Shown one piece after another: positions 12,940-23,300 of a stretch of 64,000 nt of DNA. The translations under genes were made by a program, and so were the position numbers. Numbering within the stretch: position 1 is the first letter of the stretch; every line of letters begins with the position of its first letter. The stretch is from Dolomedes plantarius (taxonomy: Eukaryota > Arthropoda > Arachnida > Araneae > Dolomedidae), in assembly GCA_907164885.2 (NCBI GenBank), contig OU015490.1, forward strand, positions 13,645,466-13,709,465, read 5' to 3'. The notes below the pieces were generated by a model that worked only from the letters and a program-made list of their open reading frames with translations, did not search any database and was not told where the DNA came from.

Positions 12940-13200
12940 TCCCTGTCCTGATAACTTTTTACTCACATAATAAATTTCCCAAAAAATAAGGATCAACACC
13001 ACTCAATGACAAAAAAATCTTTGGCCATCGAATAATAAGTCACTTTTAACGTAGGATTACGTACCATAATAACGGTCCTACGGAGAGAAAAAATAATGTC
13101 CGGCGTCGCGAGTTATGATTTTAGCAGAGTGCCAAACCCAGTAGCAGTAAACAGTTAAGCAACGATAAGTAATCCTACGTTAATTACCCGCGGTAGAAGA
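12940..13200. repeat. Third partial copy of the dispersed repeat, with a 130-bp TTAA MITE
   Basis: Positions 12950-13030 are the reverse complement of about 9790-9850 (AAAAAATAAGGATCAACACC against GGTGTTAATCCTTATTATTT). Next to it, 13050-13179 is bounded by CGTAGGATTAC and its complement and flanked by TTAA at 13046-13049 and 13180-13183: a very small TTAA MITE. Confidence 0.6.
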
Positions 13201-13440
13201 GACTACAAGAATTTTTTTTTTCAGAAGCCCATGCAGTCAAGGAATCCGTACACCTTGGGAGGTGATTTTTGGAAATATTTTAAATTTTGTCTTGTTATCT
13301 ATTTTTTGCGTAATGACATGTAAGTAAATACTTGGAAAAATGTATAAAAAATTTAGCTGCTACTTTAAAATAATTTTTTTAGGATCGAAAACTGGAAAAC
13401 CTGTGTCAAAATTCGACATTTCCGCAAAACATTATAACTC

Positions 13441-13805
13441 AAAAAGAAACACATATATTACCCTTTTATAAATTGGAGAATGAAGATAGTATCTTTCTGT
13501 AGGGAATACACTATTCTCAGGATTATGCTCTGCTTATCTCAGAGTCTGTAGCAGTTAAATCTACAGACTCTCAAAAAATCATTTAAAATTCATTACCACT
13601 TGCAATTCATGCCTATATAAACATAAAATTACATAATCTTCAATCATGAGCATAGTCTAGTCCCTTTATAAACATTTTTAGATACAAAGATATATATTAA
13701 AGATATATATAAGCAATATATATCTTTAATATATATCTATAAACAAGATATATATATAAACAAGAAACTAAATAATTTTCAATCATAGGCATAGTCTATT
13801 CCTTG

Positions 13806-13857
<52 letters not shown>

Positions 13858-14540
13858 AAGAAACTAAATAATCTTCAATCATTAGCATAGTCTATTCCCT
13901 TTATAAACATTTGTAGATACAAAGATATATATTAAAGATATATATAAGAAACAAATATATTACCGTTTTATAAATTGGAGAATGAAGATAGTATCTTTCT
14001 CTAGGGAATACACTATTCTCAGGATTATGCTCTGCTTATCTCAGAGTCTGTAGCAGCTAAATCTACAGACTCTCAAAAAAATCACTTAAAATTCATTGCC
14101 ACTTGCAATTCATACCTATATAAACAACAAACTAAATAATCTGCAATCATGAGCATAGTCTATTCCCTTTATAAACATTTGCAGATACAAAGATATAAAT
14201 TAAAGATATATATAAGAAACAAATATATTACCATTTTATAAATTGGACAACGAAAATAATATCTTTCTCTAGGGAATACACTATTCTCAAGATTATACTC
14301 TGCTTACCTCAGAGTCTGTAGCAGTTAAAGCTACAGACTCTCAAAAAGTCACTTAAAATTCAGTGCCACTTGCAATTTATAGCTATATAAATAAGAAACT
14401 AAATAATCTGCGATCATGAGCATAGTCCTTTATAAACAAGAAATATTTTATGTTAATATAGCCCTTTATAATATAGTTAATGTTAGTAAATGTTTATAAA
14501 GAGCATAGCCCTTTATAAACATTTATAGATAAAGTATGCA
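13441..14540. repeat. Satellite array with an embedded conserved hairpin
   Basis: Three to four units share TTTTATAAATTGGAGAATGA, GGGAATACACTATTCTCA, the hairpin described next, CACTTGCAATTCAT and CAATCATGAGCATAGTC. Unit starts near 13462, 13963 and 14231 give spacings of about 501 and 268 bp. The first unit is lengthened by internal duplication and a TA run at 13807-13854. In each unit an 11-bp stem AGAGTCTGTAG / CTACAGACTCT closes a 9-base loop (13541-13571, 14043-14073, 14311-14341). Confidence 0.8.
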
Positions 14541-14740
14541 AAACTTTAAAGCATTTTAAGCGTAGTATTTTTGTTATAGGAAGTTTTGTGTAAAGAAAAA
14601 CAACGAAAATATTAATTTTGAGAAAACGCTAAAAATAAATTTATAGCACATTTCTTTCTTTAAAAAAACTATTTTCGTTCTAAAATCCACCAGATTTATA
14701 AATTCAAACAGAATTAGAAATATATAAGATTAGGCTTTAA

Positions 14741-15426
14741 GGGGGTCCGGGACACATTTTGAAAAAAATGTTATTTATTGAGTTAAAATTTTGAATTTTT
14801 TTGTGATGGTTAACCATATAATTTGTAAACAAAATCACATCAAAAAACTTCTCAAAATGTTTTTAAAAAATTTTAAAATTTAAAAAAAAGTAGGGCAATT
14901 TAAAATTGTTATAACTCGAAATATTATTTGTCGAATTTCAAAATTTTTTCCTTTAATTAAACAGAAATATATAAATTTTAATTTTAATTCAGCATTTTTT
15001 TAAATATTAATTTTTTAAAAAATTAAAAATATTTATAATAAAAATTACAAAAAAAATTATGTAACTTATTTTAAAAAACCATATTTTCAAAAGTAAATAT
15101 TTTTTTCAAATTTGCTTAATTAAAATTAAAGTAAAATAGTTGAAAAAGACATGTTCCAAGTTTCAACCATTTATCTTTAACGGTTCTTGACTATAATTAA
15201 AAGACGAGACATGGGGAAAAAAACACATTATGCAGAAAAACGCACTTACAGGTTTAAACAACGCTTGGCTACTATTAGAAAGTTGCAAAAAAAATAATAA
15301 TTTCTCCTGTTCTAATTAAGATAGAAACATGATTTAAACGTCATTTTAAGCGTAAAAGAACACAAAAAATTTCAATGCAATAAATGTTTTTTCGAAAATT
15401 CGAACAATTTTGTGTCCTGGACCCCC
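14741..15426. mobile_element. TTAA-flanked MITE, 686 bp
   Basis: GGGGGTCCGGGACACA at the left and TGTGTCCTGGACCCCC at the right are flanked by TTAA at 14737-14740 and 15427-15430. The inside is AT-rich and non-coding. Termini differ from those of the other TTAA elements here, so this is a separate family. Confidence 0.82.
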
Positions 15427-15745
15427 TTAATGTTATTACAAGAAAAAAAAATCGATATTTTGACCAAAAATGGCGTTTTAAAGGTGTACGGATACTTTAA
15501 GTCCTTACTCTAATGTAAATCTTCGCAATAATGCAATTCAAAGGCACAAGCAAAAACTTGACGATAACGGTAAATCGTTTGGTGATGTTTCATCACAAAA
15601 TGAATGAGTCAGTGACAGTCAGGGCCGTTCCTAGGGTAGCTGCCACCCGTGTGCGAGAATAATTTTGCCCTCCATACCGTATGGATTCATTGAAATTTCT
15701 CTGAAATATTTTTACCTTAAATGAAACAACGAATTACAGAAAATA

Positions 15746-17012
15746 CACTGCTGGCCACCCAAATTGCAACACCAAGAAAGAAAAGAGATATCACAACAAA
15801 ATTTATTTTGTAGATAACATGTTGACCAAATATCAAATGATTAAATTTATAGACTTCTGTGAAGTGTGGTTCCTGCTAAAATCAGTAGCCAGAGTAGCCG
15901 CCATTGTTGGAGATCACCGCTGCCTCACGCCTCGGCATTGATTCAAAGAGACTTTGGATGAGTTCTTGGGGTACATCAGACCAAGCAGCTTCCACACGTT
16001 GCCACTGTGGCAGCTAGGGATGGAATCTGGGTCAATCCTAGAGCAACCATTGACCACATGTTTTCTATCGGCGAAAGATCCGGAGAGCGAGGCGGCCAGG
16101 GAAGAAATTCAATCTGGCGATTGACGAAGAACCGTTGGACAATGCGTACCACGTGTGGTCGCGCATTATCCTGTTGAAATATGGCTGTGGGCAAGCCCTG
16201 AAGGTAAGGAAGGACAAATGGCTCAAACACCTCGGAGATGTAGCGCTGGCTGTTTAAAGTACCGGTAATGCGTACTAGAGGTGTGCGAGAGTGATATCCA
16301 ATACCGCCCCATACCATAATACCCGGTGCAGGACCAGTGTGGCGGTGCATAACGCAGCTGTTCAGCATCCTCTCTTCACGGTGTCTCCAGACTCGAATGC
16401 GACCATCGTGGTGTTGCAGACAGAAGCGTGACTCGTCAGTAAAGACAATTTCATTCCATTCTGCCGTCCACATCCTTCTGTCATCGCACCATTGGCGGTG
16501 GAGACGTCTGTGGTTCTGCGTCAAGGGTAGACAAAGCAATGGACGTCTTGCGGACAGACCACTCTGCTGTAAACGGCGTCGAATGGTACGCGCAGACACT
16601 GAATGATGCGTTACAGACTGCATGTGCTGTGCTATGGTTCGTGATGTGACTGAGCGATCCGTCACTGTCATGCGCACAATTTGCCTGTCATCACGTGAAG
16701 TGGTGCGCTGAGGTGGATGCGATCGAACACGCCGGTCCGTCGTACCCTCCTGCATCCAACGATCACATATCCGCATTACAGTTGTTTGGTTTCGTCCAAC
16801 ACGACTACCGATTTCCCTGAAAGATAATCCACAATCTCGTTAGGCCACTATCCTTCCTCTGTCGAACTCGGATACTTGATCAAAAGATGATCGCTGTTTT
16901 CGACGAGGCATAATTGATCGTTTTTTGAAAAAACCACAAGAAAAACACAATTGCCGAACTTGAAACCGTCGAAATCTCCAAGCCTTAAATAGCGCTTTGA
17001 AGTGGCAAATTA
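15746..17012 (-). mobile_element. Tc1 DD34E element, copy A, 5'-truncated
   Basis: The right-hand (3') terminus CACTGCTGGCCACCCAAATT is at 15746, preceded by TA. Homology to the complete copy at 46813-48210 ends near 17012 inside the 5' untranslated part, so the outer ~110 bp and the other inverted repeat are missing. It is nested in the hAT transposase remnant. Confidence 0.85.
15976..16911 (-). pseudogene. Tc1 DD34E transposase, copy A, broken
   Basis: It starts MPRRKQRSSFDQVSEFDRG at 16911 and hits a premature TAA after about 23 codons (the intact copy has Tyr there, in VAYRDCG). It then continues as MRICDRWMQEG through TDESRF, FQQDNARPH and SPDLSPIENMW, so all three catalytic residues remain. 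The end at 15976 (ATVATCGSCLV) is out of the normal frame. The expected family end, SMPRRVAAVISNNGG, is readable in another frame just downstream. The same shift occurs in copy B. Confidence 0.88.
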
Positions 17013-17016
17013 ACGT

Positions 17017-17295
17017 TGTCAATTTCATCGCATAAATCTTCAGCCATAATATCTTTTACATTTTTAAATGGATCATGTAACATACTTTCCACAGATTTAC
17101 ATTTTGTAGACCTATTTGATTTATCTGTTTTAAGGAAATCTGATATTGAAATAAATCCCAAAAAAGGCTCCCTAATTTCTATTTGCTTTGATATTTAAGA
17201 TTTATTATTTTGAGATTTATTATTTAATAGAACAAAGCTTACTACAGCAGTAAGTCGGTCTTGGTGACTTAGATCAAGGGTGGAATCCAAAATAA
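17017..17295 (-). pseudogene. hAT-type (DUF4371-like) transposase fragment
   Basis: One minus-strand frame with a single stop reads DSTLDLSHQDRLTAVVSFVL, then IEIREPFLGFISISDFLK and SVESMLHDPFKNVKDIMAED. The D-S-T-x-D-x-S-H-x-D-x-L pattern followed by an FLGFI block is the N-terminal DDE part of hAT-related DUF4371/ZMYM1-like proteins. It lies inside matching hAT termini (15620-18402), which supports it as that element's own enzyme. The Tc1 copy abuts its downstream end. Confidence 0.65.
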
Positions 17296-17524
17296 TAGAA
17301 TAATATTTACTAACTTTTAAGAGCGATATTATTTAATGTCTTATTTTTTGTCCCAAAAGGGAAATAATTCATTTTGAATATGAACAACTAAATAATGAGG
17401 CATATTTGATGGATTTCTGCAAATTCTAGTGAGGTGGTCTGATATGGTAATAAAAAAAATATCATCAAGTTTACTTACCTGTGAAATATTTTTATTGGTC
17501 AGCAATCACAAAATCGAGCACAAA

Positions 17525-17948
17525 AATAATTACAAGATAAAAAGAACTTTTTTATATACCCTGTTTTTAAATTTTCTGTTGAATCATATAAACTTGACAA
17601 TTCTATGTATTAATAAATACTTTAAAAAAAAATTTGCTGAATTATCCCATCAACTTGAAAGAAAATGAAGTTAATTGGAAGTTAACTTGCGTTTAACTTT
17701 TCGTTCCCGTCCCGGTCGATAGATGGCTGCACCAGTCTACAAAAAAATGAACTGAAAATGAATTTACCACTGCTTAAAGATGGCTAAAAGTATTAAAATA
17801 ATGCATTGTCAACGTGTTCTGAGCTATTCTAAAAGTTTCAAATGTCTAGCTAGTCGGGAAGTTAGTTAAAAATCGATTGCAAGATTTGTACGGGACAAAC
17901 ACACACACAAACAAACAAACAAGAAAGCGAGTTAATAAAAACATGGTA
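17525..17948 (+). repeat. Dispersed ~420-bp repeat, copy 1 of 3
   Basis: AATAATTACAAGATAAAAAG through TTAATAAAAACATGGTA matches 29615-30036 (same strand) and 28853-29248 (opposite strand). It contains a run of ACACACACAAACAAACAAAC and GAAGTTAACTTGCGTTTAAC. No coding function is apparent; family unknown. It lies within the hAT element. Confidence 0.8.
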
Positions 17949-18927
17949 ATTAGAGACAAAAAGCTTTGTTTTTCAGTTGTTGAGATGGACACGTTCAAAA
18001 TTAATATAGTGCAAATTATCCCGGTCCATGTATTTAATAGGCTCAGGGCATAAACGAGTATTTTCCTGCAATCTGACAAAAACCGCCCGCATCGACGCGA
18101 TGCCGGAGAAGCGACGCGATTCGATGGGATGGTGGGTTAAAACGTGTTAAAACAAAAACGAACAGTGTATTTCCCAACTGGTTGCGACGTGGAGTAGCAT
18201 TTTTAAAACCAATGTGGTTTTGTTTATTTCCAGTTATACTTGTAAAATGCTTTTTTAACTCTAAGTAGTTGCCTAGCATAATGATAATATTTTTATATTG
18301 ATTATTTTACTAATAAATTAGTTAAAAAAAATTTTTAACCGGGCGGCTGACTTACCGCCCGTGTGCCCGTACCCCTGGCACCCGCGGGTCGGAACGGCCC
18401 TGGTGATAGTCTAACTGCTGCGGAAGTAAGTACTTGTGAATTATTAAACAATTATTTCAATTTTTATTCTGTAGTAAAAAAAATAATTTGAAGACTTAAT
18501 TGGATGTTATTATTTTTTTCACTTGCCAAATTGGTTAAGCCCTTTATTCGCGTAAAAAATTGAAATAATAATAACGATGATTCTATGTTATAGATTTTAT
18601 ACGTCGTCAGAAAAAATCTGTATCTGCAATAATACATTCTACAGTGTTTATTTGAATTTATAGTTTCAGAGGAATTTTAAAAAACAATGTATATAATTTT
18701 ATCACTTTTCTCCACTTTTTGTTAATCGATATGGCGAGTGAGCGGCTCATATATGCCGAAATTTCCCAATCTTTCTGAATTCGTCAAAATAAAATAAGAG
18801 ACTTCGCTCACTCCTTTCAACAACGTCATATCTCCAAAATGAAGATTTTTCAGGAGAGTGATTTGAAAGTTTAACCTTTTCCTTATGGGGTGGGATAGCA
18901 TGTATCCCAAGAATAAGGGCCCAAGAA

Positions 18928-19038
<111 letters not shown>

Positions 19039-19139
19039 CAAGAAAACGCATCTTCCTAAATTACTTTACTTTAAAGCATATTCTATTGTTAATAAATTAC
19101 GACCCCTTTTCCAAAATTGCAACCTAAAAGTAAAGTAAG

Positions 19140-19928
19140 TATAATTTATATTAGCCCTGCAGATCATTAAGCAGGCATGTGAAGTATCTGAACTCAATAA
19201 CATCCCCAGATATGAGTGTTAGAAGTTTATGAGATTCCGAATGTCAGTATAGTGTCAAAATTCTTGAAGAGCCCTCGAATCACTCTGAAGGTATGTCTTT
19301 ATAACGTCAAAAACCCCACTTTGCAAGAACTTTATGGCCACTTATCCTAAATCCCAGGTCAACAGTTCACGGTTTTAACAAGCGTGGGATCTATCAGTCC
19401 CCGGGAAACTTAAGTGGACACGTGAACTCCACGAATCTAAAGTCGCCCAATTAAAAATTAAGTAGTTTAGGCCCTCTGGCGACAATATTGCAAAACACCC
19501 ATTTAATATTGCAGAACAGAAGACTTTTCTCTCTCTTCGTTTCTAACTTTTGTTGCTGTCGGACCTGCTGTCCGCTCCTGTATGTAATCCGCGTCCCTTC
19601 GTTTCTAACTCTCCAATGTAAGCACTGTTGTCTTTACGTCCCGTCCTGGCATGGACGCCGGACAAGTCATGTGGCTACTGCAGTTATGCCTTCTGATAAA
19701 TAAAGCACGTCTTGGAATTTGTGCATTTCATCAATGGCTCCATGTTTGTTTCTACTAAATTTCGTAAGTGCTTCCCTGGATCAACACTACGCCCGACTGC
19801 ATCTCTCCAATTTGTGCGCAGCGATTTACTAGATGATCAACACACTCGTGCCGACTGCATCACTCCTCGTACCGACTGCATCACTCCTTCGTACCCTTGT
19901 GCTAAAATTTTCCAAATGTGATTATTAT

Positions 19929-19931
<3 letters not shown>
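19140..19931. other. Unclassified stretch, possibly an old solo LTR
   Basis: Higher GC than its surroundings. Direct repetition of CCGACTGCATCACTCC occurs near 19849-19886, and an AATAAA lies at about 19699. Such features can occur in LTRs, but I find no TG/CA boundaries with a target duplication, so the class is open. Confidence 0.25.
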
Positions 19932-19972
<41 letters not shown>

Positions 19973-19974
19973 TA

Positions 19975-20233
19975 TGTAGGAAGGAGTTAGTACTCCTTCC
20001 TTTAGAAGTGAATCATTAGACTTAATTATTTTGAACATTTAATTAAACTAGACGATGTTTACAAGACAGGACTAACACTTAGTATGAAATTAAAAAATAA
20101 ACACAGAAGCATCAAAAGAGCTAAACATCGGGAGCTTGCAGAACAACACATCCGCTTAAAGTCCTTCGTGCCGCAGTAGTAGGAGTGGAAGTTGTAGTAA
20201 TAGTTCAGTTGTGTTGCCAAACTCACTCTCACA
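19975..20233 (-). repeat. 3' LTR of the gypsy element
   Basis: Bounded TG...CA, 259 bp. It contains AAAAAATAAACACAG in plus orientation and a short palindrome AAGGAGTTAGTACTCCTT at its end. Matches the other LTR base for base as far as I can compare. Confidence 0.95.
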
Positions 20234-20364
20234 CGGCCGTTCTGACTTTCCAGACGTCCGCGGCTGGGTTGTCAACAATAATTCTGAAAAGATAAAAAAA
20301 AAGAGCAGAAAAAGGAAAAATATTTCAAAAAATCAAGCAGTGTTCAACACAGTGGTATTGGTGT

Positions 20365-23300
20365 TCAGTTTCTGCACCACTGTTTCATTTTGTCCGCTGC
20401 AGTTGATGTTATGGTTGGACCATCGTGATGTCCTAACTTTCGAACTTCGTAACGATCGTTGGGGTTGATGTTCGTGATCTCATATGGTCCGAAGAACTTT
20501 GGTCGGAGCTTTAATCCGGTTCCAAATTGAGTTCGTTGTATTGCCACTTTGTCACCGATCTTGTATTTACAAGCCGGTTTACGCCGTTTGTTATATTGTC
20601 GTATGTTTTCTTCCTGTAAACGGAGGATATTTCGTTTAGCTTCGATACGTAACGCTTCTTTGTCATCAAGAATTCTTTGGTGGTGTTCCTCGTCAAGAAG
20701 ATTTTTAATCTGTAGATCCTCTTGTTGTTTCATTTTAACACCAATTAAAAGTTGAAAGGGTGTGAATTTTGTACTGCGTGTGGTGGTACTATTTAAGATA
20801 CGTTGCAATCTTGGGACATATTTAAACCATTTGTCAGGTTCATCTAGAGCTAACTTAGTTAAAATGGGAATAATTGTGCCATGAACACGCTCAACCTGAC
20901 CGTTGTCACGTGGCACACCTGTTGCTATTGAAATGTGTTCAATTGACTGTTCCTGGCAGTAACTTTGAAATTCTGAAGATGTGAATGCGCTACCTTTGTC
21001 AGTAATGATTTTTGAAGGGTTGCCAAATGTAGTTTGTTGCAAGGATAATTTGTCTAAGGCATCTTTCGTAGAGGTGGACTTCACGGGATAGATCCATACA
21101 AATTTGGAAAAGGCATCTACTACTGTAAAAAGATACTTATAACATTTTTTTGTCGATGGTAAAGGTCCTAAAAAGTCGCAATGGTAACATTCAAGGGGTG
21201 CATCACCTTTTGGAATGGGGTGAAGGTATCCTTCTTGTTTTCCAGATTTTCGCGAGGACAAAATGCAAGGAATACAGTTCGAAATAATTTCTTGAACTAA
21301 TTTCTTAAGTTGAGGAATGAAAAATTCACGAGAAACAATTAATTCGGTTTTTTGTGAAGCAAAATGACCTTGTGAATGGGCGTTTAGCACTATTTCTTTC
21401 TGCATCATTTGTGGTACTACTAAAAGTTCGGCATCCTGATGAAGTTTATAAAGAATTCCGTTTTTAACAAAAAATTCATCAGAAGGTGTAGATTCAAGCA
21501 TAGATTTAATTTGAGATATAAATTCATCCTGGTCTTGGGCATTTTTCACCTTTTGAGTGATATCATTTGAGGTAATTACAAGAATGGGGTTACGACTTAA
21601 AGCATCAACATGTTTCATCTGTCTACCGGGTCGATGACAAACTTCATAATCAAAGTCTTCTAACATCAATGCCCATCGAGCAATTTTAGCTGGTAGGTCT
21701 TTTTTGTGCATCGTTTTTTGGAAAGCATCACAATCGGTGATAATTTTAAATTTTGTTCCCAACAAGTAGTTTCGAAATTTTTTTAGCGCTTCAATAACGG
21801 CAAGAACTTCCAGTTCATAACTATGATATTTTTCTTGTTGAACTGTAGTTTTACGGCTAAAATAATGAATAGGATGAAACTGTCCATCATCGGATTGTTG
21901 CAAGAGCACAGCGCCAAAGCCTAAGGAGCTGGCATCAGTGTGGAGTTCTAATGGGTATCCCTGTTGAAAAACATGAAGAACTGGGTTTTGTGAAAGAATG
22001 CCTTTCAGTTGTTGGAAAGCTGCTATTTGTTCAAGGGGTTTGGGAGCTTCAATAACTTGAAATTTTGGTTCAACCTTTTCACTTTTGACGGATTCATTCT
22101 CAAGGGCATCATCATCGGCATCAAACATTTTTGGTTCAAGAGTTGCCTTGATAGCTCCAATATCAAAAGCATTATCATTATCGTTATCATGAAGCAAATC
22201 TAAATCATTGGCATCGGCATCATCTAAATCTTTTCCATCATCATCATCATCATCATCATCAACACATTCAAAATCAATTGGAATATCTATTTTCTCTACC
22301 CTAGAAATCTTATCTTGAGTAGATGTTAGAGGTTTTTCAGACATGCCTATTTGGCCCTGATCTTGAATTTGTTTTTCTACAATTTTCTGTTCCGCAAAAG
22401 GGAGTCGTCGAGAACGTTGATTTACGGGGATTTCATCTTGTAATAAAATAGTCCTTTTAATTTCAGTGTCTTGAACTTTATGGGGTTTGTAGGAAGTAAC
22501 GATATTTTGAACTTCCTCACGAATTTCAGAATTCAAAATGTGTGAAAGATCAAATGGGAAAGCTTCGTCATCAGGAATATTAGCAATATTAACGAAGATG
22601 TTATTATCAAGAGTAAAACGAATACCGTCTTCATCAAATGTAAATTGGGTTTGCTGTAAAAAGTCGATTCCGATAATCACATCAAAAGGAATCAAGTCAT
22701 CCTCTAGAACATGTATTTTAGCAGGTAAAGTAATGGTTTGAATTTCGATGGAATCCTGAAAGAATCCGATGCTGTGAACTTGGTTTTTGCCAATTCCTGA
22801 AAAGGGAATGTTGGTGGGCTGCAATGGTGGCGAACCAATTCTTCGATAGGTTTTCTCATTGATGAGGGTTGCCTGTGACCCAGTGTCACAGAGTGCTGTC
22901 AATTGAATTCCTGCAAGTTGAATGTCAACATGCATGGGATTTTTCGATGAAGTTTCAGGAGAAAGTGCATTTACAGTTTTATCAGAAATAGGTTTTTGAG
23001 AATCAGGTTTTGGTTTAGAATTTCGATAACTTTTAGGGCAATTAGCATGAACATGACCAAAACTTTTACATCCGTAGCATTGTTTACCATGTGACTTATT
23101 CAAACATTGGTTGCTTTTGTGACCTCTCAAGCCACAGGAAAAACATACTGGCTGTGTATTTGGGCTACGTGTATTATCGACTTTCACATTGAGGTAGGAA
23201 GCATCAATTTTTTTCTGATTATTTTGTCTGAAATTTTGTGATCTGTTAAAGATTTGTTCATAAATTTTCAACTTTTCCTTAAATTCAGGGACGGATTTAC

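Larger units (their letters stand above)
15620..18402. mobile_element. hAT transposon, decayed, with nested insertions
   Basis: Termini CAGGGCCGTTCC (15620) and GGAACGGCCCTG (ending 18402) are flanked by 8-bp duplications GTGACAGT (15612-15619) and GTGATAGT (18403-18410). That target size and the CAGGG ends are hAT hallmarks. The paralogous copy A has the unoccupied octamer near 9648-9655. Inside are a DUF4371-like transposase remnant (17017-17295), a truncated Tc1 copy (15746-17012) and a dispersed repeat (17525-17948). Positions 17296-17524 and 17949-18380 show no further gene. Confidence 0.85.
15490..18720. repeat. Dispersed repeat core, copy B (inverted), split by a hAT element
   Basis: 15490-15611 and 18403-18720 together are the reverse complement of copy A (8790-9775). 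The interruption is the hAT element at 15620-18402. Copy B lacks the MITE present in copy A and shows the empty TTAA at 18535-18538. Confidence 0.75.

Noticed and set aside
13441..14540. Regularly spaced repeats considered as a CRISPR-like array
   Set aside because: Units are ~268-500 bp satellites with internal hairpins in a eukaryotic context; no short repeats with unique spacers.
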